Notes: a model not told the origin generated them from the letters alone. DNA of 64,000 nt from an uncultured Clostridia bacterium (GCA_947254025.1 CAMYBS010000001.1:124001-188000); one strand, 5' to 3'. Counted from the stretch's first letter, positions 38,474 to 48,600 are shown. Program-made: numbers and translations.

Positions 38474-39097
38474 TTACCACTCGCCAACTCTTAGGCCGGC
38501 ATCAGATAATACTTTAGTTATGTTTGTATCATCATCAACTTCAAGTCTTAAGATGACTTTAAGTAGGCCCATAACCTTAGCGCTTGTTACAACCATACTT
38601 ATGATATTAACCTTTTGATCCCTTATAATTCCTGCAAGTCTTGAAATTTGTCCAGGCATATCGAAGATATGTACAACAATTCTCTTACCTTTGTTGATAC
38701 CAAATACTTCGCTGAACGCATCAAATATGGCTTTGTGTGTAAGTATGCCTGCAAATTGATCTTGTTCATCAAATACAGCTAAGAACGGTATTGATAACTT
38801 TCCAAGTGCATATGATGCTACTTCAATGTTTTCTACAATAGAAATCTTTTCGTATCTTTGTTCATTGAACTCAGAAACTAATTTTTTAGCGAACTTATCC
38901 TTGTCTGTGCAAGATAATTCATAATAAGTTCTGTAGATTGTTTCTTTGTGCAAAATACCAATTAACTTGTCACCATCGACAACTGGTAAACTTAAAAAGT
39001 CACCATCTTCGAATTTCTTGATAGCTTCTGCTACAGTTTCACTCGATTTTACTGTTGTAAGTTTTTCCTTAGGAATCATATAGTTCCTTACATACAT
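38474..39097 (-). CDS. CBS-pair and ACT domain protein
   Basis: 207-aa soluble regulatory protein. Residues 1-125 form a CBS pair (MYVRNYMIPKEKLTTVKSSETVAEAIKKF, then GILHKETIYRTYYE; second repeat ISIVENIEVASYALGKLSIPFLAVFD), and residues 135-207 an ACT domain (KRIVVHIFDMPGQISRLAGIIRDQKVNIISMV). Such proteins sense adenine nucleotides and amino acids; similar single-chain forms occur in clostridia next to unrelated genes. The ligand is unknown. The gene follows an unknown protein by 11 bases and ends at a strong terminator. Confidence 0.85.
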   Translation of the reverse strand: MYVRNYMIPKEKLTTVKSSETVAEAIKKFEDGDFLSLPVVDGDKLIGILHKETIYRTYYELSCTDKDKFAKKLVSEFNEQRYEKISIVENIEVASYALGKLSIPFLAVFDEQDQFAGILTHKAIFDAFSEVFGINKGKRIVVHIFDMPGQISRLAGIIRDQKVNIISMVVTSAKVMGLLKVILRLEVDDDTNITKVLSDAGLRVGEW

Positions 39098-39108
39098 AAT
39101 ACTACCCC

Positions 39109-39828
39109 CTATCTGTATCTTTTTAAAACCCTTTCATTTAAACCGTTCCAATAAGCATCAAAATACAAATTAGAACATGTATTTAATATAAATCTAAATG
39201 TTTCTTTATAAATAATGTTTAAATCTTCTCTCGTTATCATAGAGCTTGCAGATTTTATACCATTTCCATCAAGCTCTAATTGCCTGTCCACATATTTATT
39301 TAAAGAATAAGTTTTATCCTTGATTACTTTGTTTGAAAATTCACAAACATTAGATAATATTCTTCCACTTTTCTTCTCTCTTCTTATTAATTCACTTCTT
39401 AATCTTTTCTTGAATGTTCTTATTTCTCTATTTAAGTTCTTAAACTGGAACAAGTATTTTTTATTTACCAAGTCTTTGCTCTTATAATACTTAAGCGCCT
39501 CTTTCTCTAATGCGTTTGCTTGATTAGTACTGTTGAAGCCTTGTATATAACCATCTAAGTATATATATAGCTCAAGTCTGTTTATATCTTCGTGTATTTG
39601 TAAAGATAATGACCTGGATATGCAGTGAGCATCTGATCTGTAGGCTATGGCTTTTGCAATCTTTTTCCTAAGTATGCCCATCGATACATACTTTGGAAAT
39701 ATGTTTTGCACGCCCATGTTAATATCATAAAAGCTCATCAGCGACTTTAGCGAATCAATGTCTCCTCTATAAAGAAAATTATGTTTTAATCCAACACAGA
39801 TATGAGATTTTGAAATCTCAACTTGCAT
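39109..39828 (-). CDS. Unknown basic protein
   Basis: 239 aa with no hydrophobic segments long enough for the membrane. It is rich in Lys, Arg and Tyr, especially around residues 130-170 (LNREIRTFKKRLRSELIRREKKSG), suggesting nucleic-acid binding or a basic coiled region. The C-terminus reads IYKETFRFILNTCSNLYFDAYWNGLNERVLKRYR. I do not recognise a family. It has its own -10 box and GGAGGTAAGAAA ribosome binding site and is co-transcribed with the CBS-ACT gene, so the two may share a function. Confidence 0.6.
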   Translation of the reverse strand: MQVEISKSHICVGLKHNFLYRGDIDSLKSLMSFYDINMGVQNIFPKYVSMGILRKKIAKAIAYRSDAHCISRSLSLQIHEDINRLELYIYLDGYIQGFNSTNQANALEKEALKYYKSKDLVNKKYLFQFKNLNREIRTFKKRLRSELIRREKKSGRILSNVCEFSNKVIKDKTYSLNKYVDRQLELDGNGIKSASSMITREDLNIIYKETFRFILNTCSNLYFDAYWNGLNERVLKRYR

Positions 39829-39856
39829 TTTCTTACCTCCGTCAATTGTTATTTCA

Positions 39857-39862
39857 ATTATA
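39857..39862 (-). promoter_or_regulatory. -10 box upstream of the unknown basic protein
   Basis: TATAAT on the minus strand, 28 bases before the start codon, preceded by TGTAG as at rnpB and ruvC. No good -35 hexamer is seen at 16-18 bases. Should drive the unknown gene and the CBS-ACT gene. Confidence 0.5.
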
Positions 39863-39890
39863 CTACATATTCAGGCGAAAATATATTAAG

Positions 39891-39921
39891 AAAAAATAAT
39901 TAAGTTGTGTCAAAAACTTAA
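39891..39921 (-). terminator. Probable terminator after the macrodomain gene
   Basis: 7-bp stem TTAAGTT/AACTTAA (39900-39906 with 39915-39921) followed on the minus strand by TTATTTTTT. The stem is A+T-rich, so efficiency is uncertain. It separates the pepT-macrodomain unit from the next promoter. Confidence 0.5.
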
Positions 39922-39973
39922 CAATTAATATAGGCTTGATGTGGACTTGATTAAAAATTTTTATTATCTTTTG

Positions 39974-40486
39974 CTAAAATAATATTTTTTTATATTCCTC
40001 ATAAAATTTATAATTATTAAGACATATATAAATTTCCTCTATAGTGGATTCATTGTTTTGAAAATATGTTTTTATAGCGTTAACGGCAATCTTACTCGCC
40101 TCTTTTATATCCATTGCAAAGGCTCCGCATGATATTGCAGGTATTGCGATAGATTTAATCTTGTACTCATCTGCTAAGTGCAAAAGATTGAAGTAGGTTT
40201 TCTCTAAAAGCTTAAACTTGTTTTTATTAGAGTCAATCGGCCCAACAACGTGTATGATGTAGTCGTTCTTTAATTTATGTGCCTTTGTAATCTTAGCGCC
40301 ACCAGTATATACTCCTGCGAGTTTCACTGTATCATCTAAAAGATCGTCTCCATCTTTTTCGTGTATAAGGCCATCTAAACCGCCACCTCCAAGTAAAGAA
40401 TTGTTTGCAGGGTTCACTATAGACTCTACTTCTAAATCAAATATATCTGCGTAAATCGCTTCTACTTTGCAAGAATTAATTATCAT
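39974..40486 (-). CDS. Macrodomain protein (O-acetyl-ADP-ribose deacetylase type)
   Basis: 170-aa single macrodomain that binds ADP-ribose and probably removes it or its O-acetyl form. The ligand-loop motifs are visible: YADIFDLEVESIVNPANNSLLGGGGLDGLIHEKDG (N-terminal), GAKITKAHKLKNDYIIHVVGP, and IAIPAISCGAFAMD. The usual NAAN is NPAN here. The start overlaps the pepT stop in an ATGA junction, so translation is coupled, an association without obvious metabolic meaning. Confidence 0.88.
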   Translation of the reverse strand: MIINSCKVEAIYADIFDLEVESIVNPANNSLLGGGGLDGLIHEKDGDDLLDDTVKLAGVYTGGAKITKAHKLKNDYIIHVVGPIDSNKNKFKLLEKTYFNLLHLADEYKIKSIAIPAISCGAFAMDIKEASKIAVNAIKTYFQNNESTIEEIYICLNNYKFYEEYKKILF

Positions 40487-41700
40487 ACAAGCTTAACTAG
40501 TTCTACTACAGTTTCAAATGCCTTTACCATTGATTGTATTGAAGCGTATTCATATCTTCCGTGATAGTTCATACCGCCTGTGAAGATATTTGGACAAGGA
40601 AGACCCATAAACGATAGTCTTGCACCATCAGTTCCACCTCTAACTTGTGTTACTTTTGGCTCTACTCCAGCATTTTTCATTGCTTTCTTTGCTAATTCAA
40701 CTATCTCTAGTCTTGGTTCTATCTTTTCATACATATTGTAATATGAATCTTTTATATCAAGCTCCATTGCATCATTATATTTATAATTAATGTAGTCTTG
40801 AGCATCTTTCATAAGGCACTTCTTTGATGCAAATCCTTCTTTAGTGAAGTCTCTTATGATGTAGTGCATTTGTGTTTCTTCTACAGAACCCTTCATATTT
40901 GTTAATAGTATAAAGCCTTCATAGCCTTCTGTATACTCTGGTCTTTCATTAACTGGTAACATAGCGTTATATTCCATAGCTACTAATTGTGAGTTAATCA
41001 TCTTATTCTTAGCTGAACCTGGATGTACATTTCTACCTCTTATAGTGATTTTAGCAGAAGCTGCATTGAAGTTTTCGTATTCTATCTCTCCAAGTGGACC
41101 ACCATCAATAGTAAAAGCATAATCAGCTCCAAATTTCTTAACATCGAATAAATCTGCACCTCTACCAATTTCCTCATCTGGTGTAAAGGCAATTCTGATC
41201 TTGCCATGCTTTACATCTGGATTTTTGATAAAGTATTCCATAGCTGTAACTATTTCAGCAACGCCCGCCTTATCATCAGCTCCCAATAGTGTTGTGCCGT
41301 CAGTAACTATAAGGTCATCACCTACATAGTCATTAAGCTCAGGGAAATCATTTGGGCTTAAGATAATGTTTTCTTTCTCATTTAAAACGATGTCCTTGCC
41401 ATCATACTTTTCAACTATTCTAGGCTTAACGTTCTCGCCACTTATATCAGGTGATGTGTCCATATGAGATATAAGTCCTAAAACATCTTTCTTCTCATCA
41501 GTATTAGCTGGAAGTGTTGCATAAAGGTATGAATGTTCATCAAGCTCAACATCTTCTAAGCCTAATTCAATAAGTTCGTCTCTTAATTTCTTTGCAAACT
41601 CCATAATCTTTGGACTGCTTGGACAAGTTTGAGACTCCTCATCAGACTTTGTGTCAATTTTTGCGTATTTAATAAAACGATCTACTAAGATATCTTTCAT
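40483..41700 (-). CDS. pepT: Peptidase T (tripeptide aminopeptidase)
   Basis: 405-aa M20B zinc exopeptidase that removes N-terminal residues from tripeptides. Zinc ligands and catalytic residues: GLISHMDTSPDISG, TLLGADDKAGVAEIVTAMEY and AFTPDEEIGRGADLFD; the dimerisation lid contains IRGRNVHPGSAKNKMINS, and RGGTDGARLSFMGLPCPNIFTGGMNYHGRYE is the C-terminal signature. The start at 41700 follows AAAAAGGAGTGATATT. Fits a peptide-fermenting lifestyle. Confidence 0.96.
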   Translation of the reverse strand: MKDILVDRFIKYAKIDTKSDEESQTCPSSPKIMEFAKKLRDELIELGLEDVELDEHSYLYATLPANTDEKKDVLGLISHMDTSPDISGENVKPRIVEKYDGKDIVLNEKENIILSPNDFPELNDYVGDDLIVTDGTTLLGADDKAGVAEIVTAMEYFIKNPDVKHGKIRIAFTPDEEIGRGADLFDVKKFGADYAFTIDGGPLGEIEYENFNAASAKITIRGRNVHPGSAKNKMINSQLVAMEYNAMLPVNERPEYTEGYEGFILLTNMKGSVEETQMHYIIRDFTKEGFASKKCLMKDAQDYINYKYNDAMELDIKDSYYNMYEKIEPRLEIVELAKKAMKNAGVEPKVTQVRGGTDGARLSFMGLPCPNIFTGGMNYHGRYEYASIQSMVKAFETVVELVKLV

Positions 41701-41734
41701 AATATCACTCCTTTTTAATTTTTTACCCAATTAA

Positions 41735-41767
41735 AGAAAAAAAATAACAAGCATAAAGCCTGTTATT
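41735..41767 (-). terminator. Terminator after ogt
   Basis: 10-bp stem with one G-U pair (41743-41752 with 41758-41767, 5-base loop) followed on the minus strand by eight T and C. It lies 16 bases beyond the ogt stop. No promoter is evident between it and pepT, so pepT may rely on readthrough. Confidence 0.85.
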
Positions 41768-41783
41768 GCGTTGTTTACTAAAA

Positions 41784-42284
41784 TTATTTACTGTACTTCT
41801 CTTCTAATTCCAATAAAGATTTTTTTACATCATTACCATCAGAGTAGTTATAGTAGCCATCTTCTTTTAACATAACAATTCTGTGGCAAGGTATAATTAT
41901 AACAATGCTGTTGCCTCTGCAAGTAGCGCCTACTCCGCGAGCGTATGTCTTTTTGCCAAGTTTAAGTGCAATGTCCCCATATGTACTAGTCTCACCATAA
42001 CGAACCTTTCTTATCTCTTCTAAGGCTTTATTCTGAAACTCTTTTGCTTTTACTCTAATAGGTATGTCAAATTCCTTTCTTTCGCCTCTGAAGTACTCTT
42101 CTAGCTGCTCGACAGTTCTGTCTAATATTTCATTCTTTTCAAGTTTACTTCCATATATACCTTGGTGACCAAAACGTAAGTACACAAGAGCATCATCTTC
42201 TGCTGCTGCAGTCATCTCGCCTAGCGGGGTGTTGAAGTAGTGAACAAAATATGTCTTTTGCTTATCAAAGTAGTTTGTAATCAT
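41784..42284 (-). CDS. ogt: Methylated-DNA--protein-cysteine methyltransferase
   Basis: 166-aa suicide repair protein that transfers methyl groups from O6-methylguanine to its own cysteine. The acceptor site is IIIPCHRIV near residue 130, preceded by GEVRYGETSTYGDIALKLGKKTYARGVGATCRGNS-like sequence. A short N-terminal domain (TPLGEMTAAAEDDALVYLRF) is present. One residue to note: the family's Asn-Pro before the active site appears as RGNSIVI. Own promoter and terminator, so it is monocistronic. Confidence 0.93.
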   Translation of the reverse strand: MITNYFDKQKTYFVHYFNTPLGEMTAAAEDDALVYLRFGHQGIYGSKLEKNEILDRTVEQLEEYFRGERKEFDIPIRVKAKEFQNKALEEIRKVRYGETSTYGDIALKLGKKTYARGVGATCRGNSIVIIIPCHRIVMLKEDGYYNYSDGNDVKKSLLELEEKYSK

Positions 42285-42304
42285 TTGATCATCTCCTATG
42301 TATA

Positions 42305-42333
42305 ATTATAGTATATCATTGTTCTAAAGTCAA
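42305..42333 (-). promoter_or_regulatory. Sigma-A type promoter of ogt
   Basis: Minus-strand TTGACT (42328-42333) and TATAAT (42305-42310) with 17-base spacing, 20 bases before the ogt start. The best match to consensus in the window. Confidence 0.88.
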
Positions 42334-42401
42334 TAAAAATATTCACAATTTAAAGTGTGATTGTATTGTTTTGAGCTTCACTATATAAAACAATATTGCA
42401 T

Positions 42402-42428
42402 AAAAAAAGAGCGAGTATTAACTCGCCC
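42402..42428 (-). terminator. Terminator after ppdK
   Basis: 8-bp G+C-rich stem with one G-U pair (42409-42416 with 42421-42428, 4-base loop), followed on the minus strand by seven T. It ends the ppsR-like/ppdK transcript 18 bases beyond the ppdK stop. Confidence 0.88.
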
Positions 42429-42446
42429 TTTCTATATAAATACTAC

Positions 42447-45074
42447 TTACTTATTTTTCCTCTTAATGCTTGCTTGCGCAGCTGCTAGTCTTGCAATTGG
42501 AACTCTGTATGGTGAGCAGCTTACATAATCAAGTCCGATTGCATCACAGAACTCGATTGATCTAGGGTCTCCACCATGTTCGCCGCAGATACCTACGTGA
42601 ATGTTTGGTCTTGTTTGTCTACCAAGTTTAGTGCCCATATCTAATAGCTTACCAACACCTTCTGTGTCAAGCGAGTCGAATGGACTTCTTTCATATATAC
42701 CATGGTCAAGATATGCATTAACAAACTTACCATAGTCGTCTCTTGAGTAGCCCCAAGTCATTTGTGTCATATCGTTTGTACCAAAGCTGAAGAACTCTGC
42801 TTCTTTTGCGATTTCATCAGCAAGTAGTGCTGCTCTCGGAACTTCAACCATAGTACCGATTTCGTATTCAAGCTTCTTATTCTTTTCTGCAAAGACTTTA
42901 TTAATTTCATCAACTAACTGTTCTTTAACAAATACAAGCTCTTTAAGTTCGCCTATTAGTGGAATCATAATCATAGGTTTAATGTCTTTATGGATTTCAT
43001 TGCTTACGTTGATTGCAGCTTCCATGATGGCTCTAACTTGCATCTTATAAATTTCTGGCCATGTAACGCATAGTCTACAACCTCTGTGACCAAGCATAGG
43101 ATTAAACTCTTTCATATCTTCAATTCTGTCTTTGATAACTTGAGTAGTAATACCCATATCTTTTGCAAGACTTTCTATATCTTCCTCAGTCTTAGGTAAG
43201 AACTCATGTAGTGGTGGGTCAAGTAATCTTATAACAACCCCCTTGTCCTCCATTACTTTGAATATGCCTTCGAAATCTCCTCTTTGATATGGAAGAAGCT
43301 TTTCAAGTGCTTTTTCTCTCTCTTCTAGTGATTTAGAAAGTATCATCTTCCTAACTTGGAATATTCTCTTGTCATCAAAGAACATGTGTTCTGTCCTACA
43401 TAGACCAATTCCTTGTGCTCCAAAATCAAGCGCTTGTTTAGCATCTCTTGGGTTATCAGCATTAGCTTTTACTTCAAGTGTCCTAAACTCATCAGCCCAC
43501 TCCATAAACTTAGCAAAGTTACCACTTAGTTCTGGTGTAACCTTCTTGATCTCTCCTAAATATACACGACCTGTAGAACCATCTATAGAGATAATGTCTC
43601 CTTCTTTAATTTCGCCGCCGTCATATCTAATAACTTTGGCATCTTCGTCAACTCTTAATTCAGAACATCCTGCAACGCAGCACTTGCCCATACCTCTAGC
43701 AACTACAGCTGCATGTGATGTCATACCACCTCTTGCTGTTAGTATACCTTCAGCATGAACCATACCATCAATGTCCTCTGGAGATGTTTCTTCTCTAACT
43801 AAGATAGTCTTAACGTTGTTCTTGTGATATTCAATAACCTTATCTGGTGAGAATACTACAACGCCTGATGCAGCTCCTGGTGAAGCTGGTAGTCCTTTTG
43901 TAATTTCTGTTTTGCTTTGAACATCCTTTTCTTCGAATGTTGGATGGAGTATTTGATCTATTGACTTAGGCTCAATTCTTAAGATTGCTTCTTCTTTAGT
44001 GATTAGGCCTTCATTTACTTGGTCAACCGCTATGTTTATAGCTGCCTTTGTAGTTCTCTTACCATTTCTACATTGAAGCATGAAAAGCTTTCCATTTTCA
44101 ACCGTAAACTCGATATCTTGCATATCTTTATAGTGATTTTCAAGTTTTTCAACTGTTTCTTTGAACTCTTTATAAACTTCTGGTAGTTCATTTTCAAGTC
44201 TAGCTATAGGCTCTGGTGTTCTAACGCCCGCAACAACGTCTTCGCCTTGAGCATCGATTAAGAATTCACCGAATAAAACGTTTTCACCTGTAGCTGGGTT
44301 TCTTGTGAAAGCAACACCAGTACCAGAGTTCATGCCCATGTTACCAAACACCATCTCTTGAACGTTAACAGCTGTGCCAAGTGTATCAGAAATTTCATTT
44401 AGCTTTCTGTACGTCTTAGCTCTTGGTGTGTTCCAAGACATGAATACGGCTTTAACTGCGTTAAATAATTGAACGTTTGGATCTTGCGGGAATTCTTCTC
44501 CAATGTATTTTTTATATATAGCTTTGTATTCTTTAACTATTTCTTTTAAGTCGTCAGTATCTAAATCGATATCTGCTTCGATATTTCTTTTTTCTTTTTG
44601 CTTATTTAAAACTTTTTCAAATTCAGCTTTCGGGATACCCATGGCAACATCTGAAAACATTTGTATAAATCTTCTGTAACTGTCATAGGCAAATCTTTCA
44701 TTATTTGTCTTCTTTGCAAGTCCTTCAACTGTCTCATCGTTTAAACCAAGATTTAATATAGTATCCATCATGCCTGGCATTGAAATCTTCGCACCGCTTC
44801 TTACTGAGAATAGTAGTGGGTTCTCTTTGTTTGAAAAGCCCTTTTTAGTTTTCTTTTCTACACTTTCAATACCATTTCTGATTTCGTCTTTTAAATCTTG
44901 CCACAACTCTTCGTTCTCTTCATAAAATCTGTTACAAGCCTCTGTTGTAATAGTAAAGCCGTTAGGTACTGGTAGACCTAAATTAGTCATTTCAGCTAAG
45001 TTAGCTCCTTTACCTCCTAACAAATCGCGCATATCTTTATTGCCTTCTTTAAAGCTATAAACATACTTTTCCAT
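42447..45074 (-). CDS. ppdK: Pyruvate, phosphate dikinase
   Basis: 875-aa enzyme interconverting pyruvate, ATP and phosphate with PEP, AMP and pyrophosphate. The ATP-grasp domain starts YSFKEGNKDMRDLLGGKGANLAEM; the swivelling phosphohistidine domain has TARGGMTSHAAVVARGMGKCCVAG, where the His is phosphorylated and the Thr two residues before it is the target of the regulatory protein; the PEP domain has GLCRTEHMFF and ends with FCDAIGLDYVSCSPYRVPIARLAAAQA. Preceded at 22 bases by a truncated regulator paralogue, and with a strong AGGAGGATACAG site. Confidence 0.98.
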   Translation of the reverse strand: MEKYVYSFKEGNKDMRDLLGGKGANLAEMTNLGLPVPNGFTITTEACNRFYEENEELWQDLKDEIRNGIESVEKKTKKGFSNKENPLLFSVRSGAKISMPGMMDTILNLGLNDETVEGLAKKTNNERFAYDSYRRFIQMFSDVAMGIPKAEFEKVLNKQKEKRNIEADIDLDTDDLKEIVKEYKAIYKKYIGEEFPQDPNVQLFNAVKAVFMSWNTPRAKTYRKLNEISDTLGTAVNVQEMVFGNMGMNSGTGVAFTRNPATGENVLFGEFLIDAQGEDVVAGVRTPEPIARLENELPEVYKEFKETVEKLENHYKDMQDIEFTVENGKLFMLQCRNGKRTTKAAINIAVDQVNEGLITKEEAILRIEPKSIDQILHPTFEEKDVQSKTEITKGLPASPGAASGVVVFSPDKVIEYHKNNVKTILVREETSPEDIDGMVHAEGILTARGGMTSHAAVVARGMGKCCVAGCSELRVDEDAKVIRYDGGEIKEGDIISIDGSTGRVYLGEIKKVTPELSGNFAKFMEWADEFRTLEVKANADNPRDAKQALDFGAQGIGLCRTEHMFFDDKRIFQVRKMILSKSLEEREKALEKLLPYQRGDFEGIFKVMEDKGVVIRLLDPPLHEFLPKTEEDIESLAKDMGITTQVIKDRIEDMKEFNPMLGHRGCRLCVTWPEIYKMQVRAIMEAAINVSNEIHKDIKPMIMIPLIGELKELVFVKEQLVDEINKVFAEKNKKLEYEIGTMVEVPRAALLADEIAKEAEFFSFGTNDMTQMTWGYSRDDYGKFVNAYLDHGIYERSPFDSLDTEGVGKLLDMGTKLGRQTRPNIHVGICGEHGGDPRSIEFCDAIGLDYVSCSPYRVPIARLAAAQASIKRKNK

Positions 45075-45095
45075 CTGTATCCTCCTATTGCTTAT

Positions 45096-45542
45096 TTAAT
45101 TTTGAAGATATCTAACTATATAGTTAGATACTTCCTCTATTGATTTCCCATACATAGATATAACAAATATTCCTAGCTTGCTATACATATCGCGAGCATA
45201 TTCATTCTCATAGAATACTCTCTCTAATGATGAGTAAGTAGATACGCCTGTTATACCTAAGTCTTTGTCTCTTTCCTTCCTTATCTTTGATAAATATTCC
45301 TCGTCTTGTATCAAGCCTATCATCTTTGATCTATCAAAGTTTTTAATCAAATCAAACTGATCTACTTCAGGTACAAGTGGTATATTTATAGCGTTTAGTC
45401 CTAAAGAAGCAAGATAATAACAAAGAGGTGTCTTGCCAGACCTTGAAGGTCCTAAGATAATTACATCTGCACTTGATATATTGTCAAATGTTTTGCCGTC
45501 ATCATTATCTATTGCATAAGCAAAAGATTTATTTACATCCAT
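45096..45542 (-). CDS. Half-length PDRP paralogue (kinase P-loop half only)
   Basis: 148 aa that align with the C-terminal half of the full-length regulator encoded at 22835-23656: residues 4-42 parallel its block AIEFAVKYDDG...ADVVLLGISRTSKTP, with the nucleotide loop here GPSRSGKTPLCYYLASLG. The N-terminal ~130 residues of the family are missing. This is not a window artefact: the ATG has an AGGTGGTGATTTTCT site and a near-consensus promoter directly upstream. It is co-transcribed with ppdK, the presumed target. It may be a minimal regulator, a dominant competitor or a decaying copy; the intact frame argues for function. Confidence 0.8.
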   Translation of the reverse strand: MDVNKSFAYAIDNDDGKTFDNISSADVIILGPSRSGKTPLCYYLASLGLNAINIPLVPEVDQFDLIKNFDRSKMIGLIQDEEYLSKIRKERDKDLGITGVSTYSSLERVFYENEYARDMYSKLGIFVISMYGKSIEEVSNYIVRYLQN

Positions 45543-45559
45543 AGAAAATCACCACCTAA

Positions 45560-45588
45560 ATTATACCACATTGTATATTTTTATTCAA
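45560..45588 (-). promoter_or_regulatory. Sigma-A type promoter of the ppdK operon
   Basis: Minus-strand TTGAAT (45583-45588) and TATAAT (45560-45565), 17 bases apart, 18 bases before the ATG of the half-length regulator. It leaves only a very short leader and shows that the short frame is the natural first gene. Confidence 0.85.
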
Positions 45589-45613
45589 TCGTTTGCACCA
45601 TATTAGTACTTAA

Positions 45614-48600
45614 CTAATCTTTTTTAAAGAACTCAACACCTGCTTTGAATATATTTTGTATTTCAATACCTGATATATTCTTAAAAGTATCAGTCTCTAC
45701 TCTTTCTGAGTGTGCCATCTTACCAAGTATCTTGCCATCTGGTGATAAGATAGACTCGATGTCATAGTTAGATCCATTAGGGTTGTCTAAATATTCAAAT
45801 GCAAGTTGAGAGTTATCTCTTAATTGTTCATATAGTTCTTTATTGATTAATAGTCTTCCTTCGCCATGTGATATTGGCACTCTATATATCTTGTCCTTAT
45901 CAATATACTTAAGCCATGGTGACGATGTAGTAAGTGCTTTAGTCTTTACTATCCTTGCTATGTGTCTTGCTATGTTATTGTATGTTAATGTTGGGTCGTC
46001 TTCTTCTATGTCCTTAACCTTACCATATGGTAGTAGTCCTGTCTTAATTAAAGCTTGGAAGCCGTTACATATACCAAGTATCAAACCATCGTTTTCATTA
46101 AGTAAATACTCTACAGCATCCTTTACCTTAGGGTTTCTTAAAACATTGGCAATAAACTTTCCTGATCCATCTGGTTCATCAGATAATGAGAAGCCTCCTG
46201 GTATAAATAAGATTTGACTTTCTTTAATCTTCTTAGATAAATCATCTATAGACTTATCTATGTGTTCGTTGTCTAAGTTGTTGAATACAAAGACATCAAC
46301 CTTTGCACCTTCTTTTTCAAATGCATACTTAGAATCATATTCAGAGTTTGTACCAGGGAATACTGGAATAATAACTTTAACTTCGTCTACCGGCTTAGTA
46401 GATTTTGCTCTAAAATCTTTTTCAGTAAACTTATTTTCAGTCTTTTCAACTCTTGCTTCTTCTCCGAATATATCTAAAAGTGGTTTTTCATACGCTTCTT
46501 TATACTCTTCGAGGTCAATACGTCTGCCATTGATAATTATACTTGCATCAGTATTTGTTGTTCCTAAATACTCAATTCCTTCTAAGTCTTCAGTGTATTC
46601 AACAATGTATGAGCCATATAGCTCTTTGAACATGATGTCAGCGTCCATATTGATGTTAAAGCCAATGTCATTACCAAAAGCCATCTTCATAAGAAGTGGT
46701 AGTGTTGTATCTCTATTGATAGCTATTGCACTTCTAACTTTCTTTCTTGAAATTAAACTTACAAGCTCTACGCTATTCTTCTTAAATTCATTTAAATCAA
46801 GTGTATTGTCGTCATTAATAGTAGTTCTTATTAAACCAAGCTTCATATTGCCCTTAAGTTCAGGTGTTACAACGTCTTCTATGTTCATTGTTGTTACAGC
46901 AAATGAAATCAATGTTGGAGGCACATTAAGATTGTTAAATGTACCACTCATTGAGTCCTTTCCACCTATAGATGGAATTTGTAAATCGTTACATATCTTA
47001 AAGGCTCCAAGTAATGCCTCAAATGGTTTTGACCACTTATATGGATCATCATTTAATTTTTCAAAATACTCTTGGAATGTTAGTCTTGCTTTGAATGGAC
47101 TTGCTCCATGTGATGCAATTTTTGCAAGTGATTCAACCACTGCATAATAAGCTCCAAAGAATGGACTCTTTTCTGATAGATATGGATCGAAGCCATATGT
47201 CATAATGCTTGCTGTTGAAGACTCTCCTTGAGTAGTTGGAATTCTTGCAATCATAGCTTGCTCTGGTGACAATTGGTTCTTGCCTCCTAGTGGCTGAACT
47301 ATGCTAGCTCTACCAACTGATGAGTCAAATCTTTCTATAAGTGATTTTTTAGAAGCTACATTGATATCTGATAGTCTCTTCTTTAGTTCTAATGTGAAGT
47401 CATCAGCTAAGTCATCATTAAATAACTCTGCTTCTTCAGGCTTAAATATAACATCTTGCTTTCTTGGTGCGCCTGTTGAGTTTAAGAATGATCTCTTTAG
47501 GTTACATACTTCTATATCCTTATACATCATGATTAATCTTTCAGAGTCTGTAACTTCTGCAACTATAGTTGCTTCAAGATTTTCGGCATTTGCATACTCA
47601 TTAAACTTTTCATAGTCATCTTTTGCAATTACAACAGCCATTCTCTCCTGTGATTCAGATATAGCTATCTCCATTGGACTAAGTCCTTGATACTTTAGTG
47701 GTACCTTGTCTAAGTGTATTAGAAGTGAATCTGCTAACTCTCCTATAGCAACGCTAACGCCGCCTGCTCCAAAGTCGTTGCATCTCTTTATCATCTTTGC
47801 TAATTCAGGTATCCTAAATAGTCTTTGTATCTTTCTTTCTGTTGGTGCATTGCCCTTTTGTACTTCAGCAGCTGAGTCCTCTACTGATTTGTCTGTTTGT
47901 ATTTTAGAGCTTCCTGTTGCGCCGCCAATACCATCTCTACCAGTCTTGCCTCCAAGTAAGATAATTATATCTCCATTAGCAGGTACTCCTCTGTATACAT
48001 TTTCCATAGGTGCTGCTGCGATAACTGCACCTACCTCCATCCTCTTAGCTTTATATCCTGGGTGGTATACTTCGTCTACATAACCTGTTGCAAGTCCGAT
48101 TTGGTTTCCGTATGATGAGTATCCCTTAGCTGCGTCTAAAACTATCTTTCTTTGAGGAAGTTTGCCTTCAAGTGTATCTTCAATAGCTTCTCTTGGGTCA
48201 GCTGCTCCAGTTATTCTCATAGCTTGATATACATAGCTTCTTCCTGATAGTGGGTCTCTTATAGCTCCACCAAGGCATGTTTGAGCACCACCAAATGGCT
48301 CAATCTCTGTAGGGTGGTTATGTGTTTCGTTCTTAAACATTAGTAGATAGTCTCTAAGTCTACCGTCTATGCTAACTTTAACTTTAACAGAACAAGCATT
48401 TATCTCCTCACTTACTTCTAAGTCATTTAACTTGCCTAAGCCTCTAAGTTTCTTTGTAACTATAGTTGCTAAGTCCATAAGTGTAAGATCTTTCTTTGAA
48501 TATTGCTTCCTTACTTTTAAGTACTCATTAAGTGTATTTCTAATAACTTCGATAAAATCATTTTCACCTTCGAAGTTAATATTTGTTAATTGTGTATTGA

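Noticed and set aside
46260-47147. 295-codon plus-strand open frame inside the PurD-PurL gene
   Set aside because: It is antisense to a highly conserved coding region, with Ser/Leu-rich composition typical of reverse-complement shadows and no ribosome binding site.
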